From contig JABGQT010000074.1 in NCBI GenBank assembly GCA_018648685.1, positions 1 through 33,825 on the forward strand: 33,825 bases of DNA. The letters run 5' to 3'. Origin of the DNA: Anaerolineae bacterium (lineage in GTDB: Bacteria; Chloroflexota; Anaerolineae; Anaerolineales; Villigracilaceae). The notes under the pieces are model-generated. The model ran no database searches, had not been told where the DNA came from, and saw only the letters and a list, made by a program, of their open reading frames with translations. Both the position numbers and the translations under genes were made by a program. Positions 1-7,825 of the stretch are shown here, piece after piece. Positions within the stretch are counted from its first letter, which is position 1. The number at the start of each line of letters is the position of its first letter.

Positions 1-2
1 CG

Positions 3-122
3 TTGGTTTACGAAAATCAAATTATGGAAGAACTGCCCTCTGACTCTAATTGGGATGCAAGTGGAATTCGACTTGTGGACTTAGCCCAGCTAGATCAAGA
101 CCTACAAAAGTGGACAGCATAA
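3..122 (+). CDS. 3' end of an unrecognised CDS (partial)
   Basis: An open frame enters from the left edge and gives about 39 residues ending in QDLQKWTA before a TAA stop. The segment is acidic, has no stop and reads like a normal soluble-protein C-terminus (ELPSDSNWDASGIRLVDLAQ). I do not recognise the family from so little sequence. A hairpin with a T-run follows directly, which supports this being a genuine gene end. The start lies outside the window. Confidence 0.5.
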   Translation: MVYENQIMEELPSDSNWDASGIRLVDLAQLDQDLQKWTA

Positions 123-152
123 AAAAGGACTGTTTTTCAGCAGACTTTTTTT
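121..152 (+). terminator. Rho-independent terminator after the partial CDS
   Basis: Arms at 121-132 and 141-152 pair over 12 positions, with one G-T wobble and one A-A mismatch, around an 8-base loop. The right arm ends in seven T residues. It overlaps the stop codon of the left-edge CDS by two bases, the usual position for an intrinsic terminator. Confidence 0.55.
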
Positions 153-365
153 GTTTTGTGAAGAAACTATCTTGGGAATGATGCTGATCTCTATCTCTAC
201 ATCTAACATGTCAGCAATTTTCCCCAAAAAAGACAGGCTAGACCGCTCTTTCTTCGACCTTTCGTTTTGTTGCACTTACTACTTGAATCCAAGCACAATT
301 TGATTGAAAAAATGCCCTCCAAGCGATATTTTTCTGCCGCCTACGTTGCCGCCTACGCTTGGGGA

Positions 366-428
366 CGAAATTTATACCCGTATACACGGTTTCTACCGCG
401 CTGGGCAGGTAACTGTGATGGTGTAAAA
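366..428. repeat. Core-only copy (A) of the structured repeat
   Basis: About 60 bp closely match the cores of the fuller repeats at 14621-14832 and 31708-31917. The shared part includes the segments TTTATACCCGTATACACGG and TTTCTACCGCGCT and the following GTAAC-GTGATG block. Flanking sequence is not conserved, so only the core is present here. It contains the short inverted repeat CCGT-ATAC-ACGG. The rest of the 123-481 gap shows no convincing gene. Confidence 0.6.
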
Positions 429-481
429 GATTTTTGGGGAACTTGCGAAACCTTCTCTAGTTTTTTCTAATTACAATTACA

Positions 482-1612
482 TCAATCTAATACCTTGACA
501 CCGTTCGAGGCTTCACAGATATAGATATTAGGCTGTAATTCCGTGTGTTCCTGATAGCTGGAGCGGATATTCTCTGCAAATTTCTCTGCTACGTCTTTTT
601 CTACGAGGGCTACGGCGCAACCGCCGAAGCCTGCTCCGGTCATACGGGCACCGAGGCAGCCTTTTTCTTGGCGTGCCAACTCGACCATGATATTTAGTTC
701 GGGGCTGGAGACTTCGTAATCGTCGCGCAGGCTGATGTGGCTGGTGCTCATGAGGTGTCCGAAGGCGATGACATCTCCCTTTTGGAGGGCTTTGGCGGCT
801 TTTAGGGTGCGCTCGTTTTCGCTGATGACGTGGAGGGCACGTTTCTGCGTGAGTTCATCGAGTGAGTCTGCTTTGGCGTGGAAGTCATCGAGGGTGATGT
901 CTCTGAGCGAGGGAATGCCAAGTTTCTCGGCAGCGGTGCGACATTGGGCAACGCGTTCGTTGTAGGCAGAATCGACTAAGCCGCGGCGGGTGGCGGTATC
1001 CAGTATGATGACGCGCACTTGTTTGGGGAGCGGAAGCAAGTTGAATTCAAGAGTGCGGCAGTCAATCAGCAGGGCGTGATTTTCCTGTCCCAGAGATGAG
1101 ATCATTTGATCCATAATCCCAGATTGAATCCCGACCCAATCGCGGTCGGCTTGACAGGCGAATTCTGCCATTTTTGCGCCATCCCAGTTGAAATCTGAAA
1201 CTGTCCAAAATGCTTTTAGGAGGGAGAGTTCGAGGGCTGCGGAGGAGGAAAGCCCCGCGCCGAGGGGGAGGTTGCTGGCGAGAACGCCTTCCCAACCTGA
1301 GAGCGAGAAGCCCTGCTCTTGCAAGACCCAAGCGATGGCGCGGAGGTATTCTGTCCAGCCTTTTTTGTGTTGAATATCATCGAGGGAGAAGTCGGCGGGG
1401 TCTCCAAAATCGAGCGAGTGGAGCAGAACGCGGCGGTCTGAGCGGGGACGGAGGGCTATCCAGATGGCACGGTCTATTGCCATGGGGAGAACGAAGCCAT
1501 CGTTATAATCGGTGTGCTCGCCGATTAAGTTGACGCGCCCAGGCGCACGCACAACATGAGTTGGGGATGCGCCAAAGCGGGCGGTGAATTCTTTGGTGAT
1601 TTTTTCTTTCAT
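482..1612 (-). CDS. galK: Galactokinase
   Basis: Phosphorylates galactose to galactose-1-phosphate with ATP, the first step of the Leloir pathway, in the cytoplasm. The GHMP-kinase galactokinase signature GRVNLIGEHTDYN is at residues 26-38. The phosphate-binding loop LPLGAGLSSSAALE follows, then the catalytic region GIQSGIMDQ, and near the C-terminus TGAGFGGCAVALV. The length of 376 residues is normal for GalK. I chose the ATG at 1612, preceded by GGAAAG, over the longer frame to 1678, because the upstream codons (CSLCLCG) are read from an intergenic repeat. It is the last gene of the minus-strand galactoside operon, after galT. Confidence 0.95.
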   Translation of the reverse strand: MKEKITKEFTARFGASPTHVVRAPGRVNLIGEHTDYNDGFVLPMAIDRAIWIALRPRSDRRVLLHSLDFGDPADFSLDDIQHKKGWTEYLRAIAWVLQEQGFSLSGWEGVLASNLPLGAGLSSSAALELSLLKAFWTVSDFNWDGAKMAEFACQADRDWVGIQSGIMDQMISSLGQENHALLIDCRTLEFNLLPLPKQVRVIILDTATRRGLVDSAYNERVAQCRTAAEKLGIPSLRDITLDDFHAKADSLDELTQKRALHVISENERTLKAAKALQKGDVIAFGHLMSTSHISLRDDYEVSSPELNIMVELARQEKGCLGARMTGAGFGGCAVALVEKDVAEKFAENIRSSYQEHTELQPNIYICEASNGVKVLD

Positions 1613-1627
1613 AAGGTTCTTTCCGAA

Positions 1628-1716
1628 AGATGCACCACAAAGGCACAGAGAGCACGAAGTTTTTCTCTGTGGACACAAAGAAAAACTCTGTACCCTTTGT
1701 GGCTCTGTGGTAAATG
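1628..1716. repeat. Intergenic repeat, galT-galK copy
   Basis: This stretch of about 88 bp is rich in CACAAAG, CACAGAG and TCTGTGG words and is bounded by the inverted pair CCACAAAGG / CCTTTGTGG. A second, diverged copy lies at 2764-2852 upstream of galT. Both sit between operon genes. When translated they give spurious SLCLCG peptides that lengthen the galK and galT frames. It resembles dispersed palindromic intergenic repeats of bacteria and I see no coding role. Confidence 0.7.
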
Positions 1717-1720
1717 TTTT

Positions 1721-2758
1721 TTAAGCCCGATAGTGAACTTCAGACAAATCCCGCAAACGTGATGCCGCTTGCTCGGCGGTCAGATCGCGTTGGGCTTCTG
1801 CCATCATCTCGTAGCCGACCATGAATTTTTTCACGGTCGCTGAGCGCAAAAGCGGGGGATAAAAATGCGCGTGGAGTTGCCAATGTTGATTTTCTTCGCC
1901 ATTGAAGGGCGCACCATGCCAGCCCATTGAGTAGGGGAAAGATGTCTCGAAGAGATTATCGTATTTTATTAATAGGCGTTTGAGAATATCTGCAAGGGCA
2001 TCGCGTTCGTTTTCGTTCAAGTCAAAAATACGCAGAAGGTGACGACGGGGCATGAGCAAAATTTCAAAGGGCCAGACTGCCCAATAGGGCACGACTGCCA
2101 TCCAATGCTCATTCTCAACAACGGTGCGCTCTTTTTGCTCGGATTCTCGTTCAAGATAATCGACTAAAAGGGGCGAGCCGTGCTTCTCAAAATAAGCCCG
2201 CTGATTCACGTCTTCGGCGGCGGGTTCGTTGGGAATTTCGTTCTGCGCCCAAATTTGCCCATGCGGATGCGGGTTGGAACTGCCCATCACCGCGCCTTTA
2301 TTCTCGAAGACTTGTACCCAGCGATGTTTTTCGCCAAGTTCAGCCGTTTGCTCTGCCCAAATATCCACCACACGGCGAATGTCTTTAATGGGCATTTCAG
2401 GCAGGGTCAAATCATGGCGGGGAGAGAAGCAGATGACGCGGCTAGTCCCCTCTGCGCTTTGAATCTGAAAAAGTTCATCCGAATTTTGCGGCGCTTGCGG
2501 CGTATCGGGGAGCAGGGCGGCGAAATCGTTAGTGAAGACAAAAGTATTTTTATAAGCGGGATTTCTCGCGCCCCCCGCGCGTTCGTTGCCCGGACAAAGA
2601 TAGCATTTCGGCTCATATTGCGGTCGCTCATCGGGCGGTTTTTTTTCGACTTGTCCCTGCCAGGGGCGTTTGGTACGGTGCGGGGAAACGAGTACCCACT
2701 TTCCAGTAAGCGGGTTGTATCTGCGGTGGGAGTGTTTGGTGGGGTTAAATTTTGTCAT
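1721..2758 (-). CDS. galT: Galactose-1-phosphate uridylyltransferase
   Basis: Exchanges galactose-1-phosphate with UDP-glucose to give UDP-galactose and glucose-1-phosphate in the Leloir pathway. The N-terminus has the family block [17 protein letters not shown] at about residues 12-28, then a CYLC pair (C52, C55) in the usual metal-site position. The active-site motif HPHGQ is at 164-168, with His166 as the expected uridylylated nucleophile. The C-terminal HIT-like part contains [11 protein letters not shown]. The length of 345 residues is normal. I chose the ATG at 2758 because the longer frame to 2791 reads into an intergenic repeat. It lies between the GH4 gene and galK. Confidence 0.95.
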   Translation of the reverse strand: MTKFNPTKHSHRRYNPLTGKWVLVSPHRTKRPWQGQVEKKPPDERPQYEPKCYLCPGNERAGGARNPAYKNTFVFTNDFAALLPDTPQAPQNSDELFQIQSAEGTSRVICFSPRHDLTLPEMPIKDIRRVVDIWAEQTAELGEKHRWVQVFENKGAVMGSSNPHPHGQIWAQNEIPNEPAAEDVNQRAYFEKHGSPLLVDYLERESEQKERTVVENEHWMAVVPYWAVWPFEILLMPRRHLLRIFDLNENERDALADILKRLLIKYDNLFETSFPYSMGWHGAPFNGEENQHWQLHAHFYPPLLRSATVKKFMVGYEMMAEAQRDLTAEQAASRLRDLSEVHYRA

Positions 2759-2763
2759 AAGAT

Positions 2764-2852
2764 GTTCACCACAGAGACACAAAGAACACAAAGTTTTTCT
2801 TTGTGTTCACAAAGAGATTCTTCGTGACCTTCATGCCTTTGTGGTGCAATAA
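2764..2852. repeat. Intergenic repeat, copy upstream of galT
   Basis: The same family as the copy at 1628-1716. It opens with CACCACAGAGACACAAAG and ends with CCTTTGTGGTGCA, so the ends are inverted (CACCACA / TGTGGTG). It fills almost the whole gap between the GH4 gene and galT. Confidence 0.7.
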
Positions 2853-2855
2853 GTT

Positions 2856-4244
2856 TTATTCAAATTTTGGCAACCAATCGCCATGCGCGGCAATCAGCTC
2901 ATCCACCAGCGACCAGATTTGGTCAAGATCGAGTTCGGCGGCGGTATGCGGATCGAGCATCGCGGCGTGGTAGATATGCTCGCGTTTGCCCGTCAGCGCG
3001 GCTTCCACCGTCAGCGATTGTACGTTGATATTGGTCTGAATCAGTGCCGCCAACTGTGGGGGCAGCGCACCAACTTTAGTAGGTTGCAAGCCATTTTTAT
3101 CTACCAAAATCGGGACTTCTACACAGCTTTCCTGCGGCAAATTCTCAATCAGCCCCTCGTTCATCACATTGCCATAAATCACGCGCGGCGTGCCCGTCTC
3201 GAGCGAGTGGATAATATACGCGCCGTACTCATGCGACTGCGCCACATTATCAAAACTCTCAAACATCCCCGCCATCACTTCAAGCTCATAATCGCTCGCG
3301 CCCGCCGCTTTGAGTTTTTCATTCATAGCGGGGATGTCCACCGCCACATCGGGGTTTTCAACCGTATCTTTTGTCGCTTCCCAGCCCGCAATTTGGACTT
3401 CACAGCGGCGGATATATTCATCGAGCGGGATGTTAAATTTTTCGATTAAATCTGGTCGATCTCTTTTGATGAACCAGGAGACGTATTCCGCAAAATGCTC
3501 ACTGGATTCAGTAACCGAGTAGCCCAAACGAGTGAGCATCTCGTAACGAACTTTATTCCAACTTGGGATGCGGTCTTCGGCAACTACCTGACGAATGGCT
3601 GGGTACAGGTCTACCCCGTCCCGCTCAAATTTCAGGTAAAACGCCAAATGATTGATGCCCGCGGCGATATAATTAATCTCTTCGATGGGAATCTCAATAT
3701 CACGGGCAAGTTGCTCGGCTGTCCCCTGCACAGAATGGCATAACCCAACTGTTTTGATTTTTGTGGCTTTATTCAACGCCCACGTCACCATCGACATCGG
3801 GTTAACGTAATTCAGCAAGACGGCATCGGGGCAAAGTTCTTCAATATCGCGCACCATTTCCAGATAAACCGGAATGGTACGCAACCCGCGCATAATGCCG
3901 CCAATCCCGAGCGTATCGCCAATAGTCTGGCGTAAACCATATTTCTTGGGGATTTCAAAGTCGGTCACGGTCGCAGGCTCGTAACCGCCAACTTGGAACA
4001 TACCGATGACGTAGTTGGCATCCACCAGCGCAGCGCGTCGATCAAGATGCGTTTCGATGAGCGGCACCACGCCCAAACCACGCGCGATTCGTTCGGTCAC
4101 AATGCGGGTGGTTTCGAGGCGTTCGGAATCAATATCGTGTAGACTGATAATTGAATCCGCTAATTCAGGAAAGCTGAGAATATCGCCAATCAGATTTTTT
4201 GCGAAAACCGTGCTCCCCGCACCGAGAAAAGTAATCTTGCTCAT
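2856..4244 (-). CDS. melA: GH4 family alpha-galactosidase (MelA type)
   Basis: NAD- and metal-dependent glycosidase that releases galactose from alpha-galactosides by a redox-elimination mechanism. The Rossmann loop FLGAGST is at residues 6-12. NYVNPM (145-150), CHSVQGT (169-175) and GINHL (196-200) are the GH4 cofactor and metal-site blocks. The CHSVQ form with its metal-binding Cys points to the MelA/alpha-galactosidase branch rather than the phospho-beta-glucosidases. The length of 462 residues is normal. The start overlaps the stop of the upstream gene as ATGA (4241-4244), implying translational coupling. Exact substrate is inferred; alpha-glucosidase or alpha-glucuronidase activity cannot be excluded from sequence alone. 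Confidence 0.88.
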   Translation of the reverse strand: MSKITFLGAGSTVFAKNLIGDILSFPELADSIISLHDIDSERLETTRIVTERIARGLGVVPLIETHLDRRAALVDANYVIGMFQVGGYEPATVTDFEIPKKYGLRQTIGDTLGIGGIMRGLRTIPVYLEMVRDIEELCPDAVLLNYVNPMSMVTWALNKATKIKTVGLCHSVQGTAEQLARDIEIPIEEINYIAAGINHLAFYLKFERDGVDLYPAIRQVVAEDRIPSWNKVRYEMLTRLGYSVTESSEHFAEYVSWFIKRDRPDLIEKFNIPLDEYIRRCEVQIAGWEATKDTVENPDVAVDIPAMNEKLKAAGASDYELEVMAGMFESFDNVAQSHEYGAYIIHSLETGTPRVIYGNVMNEGLIENLPQESCVEVPILVDKNGLQPTKVGALPPQLAALIQTNINVQSLTVEAALTGKREHIYHAAMLDPHTAAELDLDQIWSLVDELIAAHGDWLPKFE

Positions 4245-5788
4245 CCGATTTTTATTCCTTCTGGGGTTCGAGTGAATTTTCTGCCAGTCGCCAGTTCAAC
4301 GGATTTATATGCGCCATCATATAGACCGATACTCTTGTTTTTGACGATCATATCGCAGTAGATTTCGAGCAGGTCGTCTTCGTGCGTCATTACTTCGATG
4401 GCTTGGAGGGTTTCGGGGATGGTGCGCGTTTCGACCGTACTATCGCCAATTTCTGCGCCGCGAATGGCACCCCACATCTCGTGACCGCCAACGCGGGCGT
4501 TGAAAATTTTGGGGATGGGGTAAAAGGCGAGTTCGGAGGGTTTCGTAATCATGATATCCATGACGCGCATCAGATAATTGCTGGCGTAAACAGCGTGGAA
4601 GGTGTTGTCATATAAGCCGACATGCAAGCCGTGCGCGGGGTTCTCGCGGATGCTATCGGCAAACTCTTTGGTCTCTTCCCAAGTGAAATGCGTGCTGAGC
4701 AGGTCTTGATAAGGCTCAAGCTCTTTTTCTAGCCAAGTCCAATTATCTTTATGGTCACCGAGGTTGACAAAGAGCGTCATTTTGTCGGCTTTAATGAGCG
4801 GAACGGCGTACTCGATGATGGCTTTGAAGAGTTCGCGCTGTGCGCCTGCGCCACCCATCGTGACGATAAAGCGGCGCGGCTCTTTGGCTTTCATGCGGCG
4901 CAGACGAGCGGCGTTATCCACTTCGATATTTTCGACCAGTTCGTGGTCAACGTGCTGTCCGGTGAAGAAGAGCGCATCGCTGGGCGTGGGATTCATGATA
5001 GAGCCTTTGTCATTAAATCCGCGCATAACGCGGAAACCATAATAACCAGCGGGACCCTGTACGGCATGTTTTGCCCCTTCGGTGAGTTGAAATGCCATGG
5101 GCCAATTATCGAACATCATATCTACAACATTGGTCATGCCGCCAGCGACAGCGCCCATCGCATTCCACATATGGGAGGTGAGAATGGGTTGCTCGGTGGG
5201 AAGCGCGCCATAAAGATTCTCAAATAACTCGCTCATTTTATAATCTTTGACCTGGGTTTTGGTAAAACGCCATGGCCATCCCACAATCCAAGCATTTAGA
5301 AAGGCATTTAGACCGGGCAAGGTGCTGTTCCCGGTAGTAACTGATTCCCAGATGTGTGTGTCAAAGGCTTTGTTGCGTTGCGACAAACGTGAAAAGCGAC
5401 TATACCAAGTATTACACCAGTTGATGACATCGGTGGTGATACCGGGAATGGAAAGCAAATCAAGCCAATGCGGGGTGAATCCCATCGCTTTTGCGGCGGA
5501 GACACCCGCCATCGCAATGCGATAATGCCCAAATCCCATGCGGATGGTACTGATGATAACGCCATTATCAATTTCAAGCGGCGTACCACCATCCCCATCA
5601 CGGACGATTTCTTTTAGACCGAAAATATCGCCACCGTAGGGGTGATCTTGGACGCTCAAGTTGAATTTTTCGTTCGGATCGTAATCAAATTTCTTTGCCA
5701 ACATGGATTTCCATTTGTCCGCCGCCCGCGTCTGTCGGCGGGTAATCGGATTGCCATACAACTCATAACGACCATTCACTTTTTTCAT
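4241..5788 (-). CDS. Unrecognised protein with a GT-B-like pattern
   Basis: A soluble protein of 515 residues whose family I cannot name. The N-terminal half has IISTIRMGFGHYRIAMAG at about 80-97, which resembles the G-x-G-H loop of GT-B enzymes such as MGDG synthase and MurG. The C-terminal half has a strand-loop-helix RFIVTMGGAGAQRELF, typical of the second Rossmann-like domain. No signal peptide or membrane segment is visible. The ATG at 5788 is preceded by GGAG at 9 bases; an in-frame TTG at 5791 is an alternative. It is coupled by a 4-base overlap to the GH4 gene, so it probably acts on the same sugars. A glycosyltransferase or phosphorylase role is a guess. Confidence 0.75.
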   Translation of the reverse strand: MKKVNGRYELYGNPITRRQTRAADKWKSMLAKKFDYDPNEKFNLSVQDHPYGGDIFGLKEIVRDGDGGTPLEIDNGVIISTIRMGFGHYRIAMAGVSAAKAMGFTPHWLDLLSIPGITTDVINWCNTWYSRFSRLSQRNKAFDTHIWESVTTGNSTLPGLNAFLNAWIVGWPWRFTKTQVKDYKMSELFENLYGALPTEQPILTSHMWNAMGAVAGGMTNVVDMMFDNWPMAFQLTEGAKHAVQGPAGYYGFRVMRGFNDKGSIMNPTPSDALFFTGQHVDHELVENIEVDNAARLRRMKAKEPRRFIVTMGGAGAQRELFKAIIEYAVPLIKADKMTLFVNLGDHKDNWTWLEKELEPYQDLLSTHFTWEETKEFADSIRENPAHGLHVGLYDNTFHAVYASNYLMRVMDIMITKPSELAFYPIPKIFNARVGGHEMWGAIRGAEIGDSTVETRTIPETLQAIEVMTHEDDLLEIYCDMIVKNKSIGLYDGAYKSVELATGRKFTRTPEGIKIG

Positions 5789-5826
5789 CAATAAATTCTC
5801 CTTTAAGGATATAAATTCAAAAATTT

Positions 5827-6014
5827 CCTCGTAGTAAGGGCTTTAGGCGATTCATAAATTTAAATTATCCCTTGTCGTATTCCGTAAAACGTATTGCGTA
5901 AGGAAAAGCATTACGAAATACGCAATACAAAATAGGTGTTTCGCAACTTTTTTTCGTGAACCGTCTTAGCGATTATCTATGCGCCAGATAAGGGCTGAAG
6001 CCCTTACTACGAGG
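5827..6014. repeat. MITE-like element with 17-bp perfect inverted ends
   Basis: CCTCGTAGTAAGGGCTT at 5827-5843 is the exact reverse complement of 5998-6014. The 188-bp unit has no ORF. Its centre contains further imperfect inverted words (ATTGCGTA / TACGCAAT). It occupies the gap between the hydrolase gene (stop at 6033) and the GT-B-like gene (start 5788), inside an otherwise compact operon. Structure alone suggests a small non-autonomous element or REP-like palindrome. I could not identify a flanking target duplication. Confidence 0.65.
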
Positions 6015-6032
6015 GCGTAATAGATCAAAAAC

Positions 6033-6806
6033 TTAGGTATTTCTCTCAATAAACTCAAGACTCAATCTAGCAATATCTTCATACTCTTCATCCAAAAGAA
6101 TAGAGTGGCTAGAATTTTCCATCCAGTGATGTTCTTTTATCTCAGAAGAAACGCCATCCATAATAATCTTCCCCGCCTTAGGTGCAACAGTAGTATCCTG
6201 TCGCCCCTGAAAAATAAGTATTGGTTGACGAATACTGGAAAGATGCTTTAAAGTAGCCTTTTGAAAACGCAAAAATTGGATAACTCCCTTAAGCGGCAAT
6301 CCGGGATATCCTTGCCACAAGTCTGAACCATCAAGAGAATCTCGTGCTATCTCTTTCATAAAAGGTGCGGCAAGATAAAGCTGTAGCAAAGCCATTTTGT
6401 TCATCATCGTTCGGATTGCGGGAACATAGAGTAGCACCCCCGAAATTTGCGGATATTTACTCGCGAGTTGCAGCGCCAGCATCCCACCCATCGATGCGCC
6501 CCCAACCCAAACTTGCTCGCAGCTCTTGAACAGATTCTGGAGAGATTCTTCTCCGCTTTCTATCCAATCCCGCCAGTGAACATTATTCAAATCTTCCGGC
6601 TTGGTACCGTGTCCGGGCAGGAGGGGGGCAGAAATGGTATACCCCGCAGCATGTAATTTTTCGGCAAGCAAGCGGACTTCCACGGTCGTCGCTGTAAATC
6701 CATGAGAAAGAAAAATGCCCACAGAGCCACCTTCCCAAAAGAAGGCATCCCCATCCAAATGCGGATTGTGCAGGGCTTTATTTCCTACTGTTGTTTTATT
6801 ATCCAT
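6033..6806 (-). CDS. Alpha/beta-hydrolase, carboxylesterase or monoacylglycerol-lipase type
   Basis: A single-domain alpha/beta-hydrolase of 257 residues. The oxyanion segment LSHGFTATT is at about 33-41 and the nucleophile elbow GGASMGG has Ser105. The acid GRQDTTV (Asp204) and His in NSSHSI (His234) complete a textbook triad in the expected order. The overall pattern (HGFT, PLLPGHG) is that of bacterial Est30-like esterases and monoacylglycerol lipases. I chose the ATG at 6806; the frame extends upstream to 6986 but that part lies antisense-free inside the neighbouring reductase gene and is not protein-like. The start overlaps the reductase stop by 8 bases, so the two are coupled. The natural ester substrate is not evident. 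Confidence 0.85.
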   Translation of the reverse strand: MDNKTTVGNKALHNPHLDGDAFFWEGGSVGIFLSHGFTATTVEVRLLAEKLHAAGYTISAPLLPGHGTKPEDLNNVHWRDWIESGEESLQNLFKSCEQVWVGGASMGGMLALQLASKYPQISGVLLYVPAIRTMMNKMALLQLYLAAPFMKEIARDSLDGSDLWQGYPGLPLKGVIQFLRFQKATLKHLSSIRQPILIFQGRQDTTVAPKAGKIIMDGVSSEIKEHHWMENSSHSILLDEEYEDIARLSLEFIERNT

Positions 6807-7794
6807 TCTTATTTCTGTGCAAAAGCATTTGGATTTCTTCCATCTGCTCATCTGCCAAGGGTCCATATTCCAATGCGCCACAATTCTCTTCCACTTGCTC
6901 AACTGTGCGGAAACCCGGGATGGGAATGGTTTTCTCGCTACGCGCCCACAACCATGCCAACGCGCCCTGCGACAGGGTACGCCCATTGCTTGTTAGGATT
7001 TCTCGCAGCACTTCAACTTTTTCTAAAAATTCAGGATTTGGCTTTCCATCTTTGAAGTATTGCATCCATTCAGGGCTTTTTTCGCCACGCACATCGTCAC
7101 TGGAGGGTTGGGTGCTGGCAGTATATTTTCCGGTTAAGAGACCCATTGCAAGGGGACCTCGGTTAATGGCTGCCAAATCATATTTTTCGCAAATCTCAAC
7201 AACGGGGGGATTGTCATCCAGCACATTGAGCTGAAGTTGGATGGCGGCACAATGCTTCCCTTGTGCAAAAACTTCTGCACGGTCAGGGAAATCAGTACTC
7301 CAACCATAAGAACGTATCTTCCCTTCTTTGACCAATGCTTCCAATGTCTCGCGCACTGGCTCTGCCTGCTCAGCGGGGTAGCCATTGTCGTGAAATTGAT
7401 AAAGATCAATATAATCAGTGTCCAGCCGCTTTAATGAATCTTCGCAAGCGTTTCGAATATCATCAGGAGCGCAACTTGCACCGGTTACTTCACGTCTTTC
7501 TTCATCAAAAATTGCGTTGAATTTCGTAGCAATGACAACGTCCTGCCGTTTGCCCGCAAATGCTTTGCCAAGAATTCGCTCACTGTGTCCCGTTCCGTAG
7601 ACATTGGCAGTATCAAAAAATGTGATACCCAAATCTAACGCACGCTGAATAGCTCGAAAAGATTCGTCATCATCCACTTCACCCCAACCGAGGGGCGTGC
7701 CTTCAGCCCAAAAGGGACCACCAATAGCCCAGCACCCCATACCCAAGGGGCTGATTTCTATTCCAGATCGACCAAGTTTTCGTGTAAATGTCAT
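6799..7794 (-). CDS. Aldo/keto reductase
   Basis: NAD(P)H-dependent oxidoreductase of the aldo/keto reductase superfamily with a TIM-barrel fold. The catalytic tetrad is visible: Asp61 and Tyr66 in FFDTANVYG, Lys91 in IATKF and His135 in LYQFHD. The C-terminal cofactor region contains IPIPGFRTVEQVEEN. The length of 331 residues fits the branch that includes YajO/IolS-like proteins. It sits 31 bases after the GH42 gene and overlaps the hydrolase gene, so it belongs to the galactoside operon. A role in reducing or oxidising a sugar or aglycone is possible but inferred only from context. Confidence 0.9.
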   Translation of the reverse strand: MTFTRKLGRSGIEISPLGMGCWAIGGPFWAEGTPLGWGEVDDDESFRAIQRALDLGITFFDTANVYGTGHSERILGKAFAGKRQDVVIATKFNAIFDEERREVTGASCAPDDIRNACEDSLKRLDTDYIDLYQFHDNGYPAEQAEPVRETLEALVKEGKIRSYGWSTDFPDRAEVFAQGKHCAAIQLQLNVLDDNPPVVEICEKYDLAAINRGPLAMGLLTGKYTASTQPSSDDVRGEKSPEWMQYFKDGKPNPEFLEKVEVLREILTSNGRTLSQGALAWLWARSEKTIPIPGFRTVEQVEENCGALEYGPLADEQMEEIQMLLHRNKNG

Positions 7795-7825
7795 TTTTTC
7801 CTCACTTTATTCTATAAGGGTTTAT

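Noticed and set aside
267-470. 67-codon plus-strand ORF covering the repeat core
   Set aside because: The matching frames are not conserved in the other repeat copies and the product has no recognisable features.
2180-2827. 215-codon ORF antisense to galT
   Set aside because: It lies opposite a clear galT gene; its length is explained by codon bias of the real gene.
2883-3449. 188-codon ORF antisense to the GH4 gene
   Set aside because: It is a shadow of a well-supported GH4 coding region.
4751-5227. 158-codon ORF antisense to the GT-B-like gene
   Set aside because: It has no independent start signal and overlaps a long operon gene with correct coupling.
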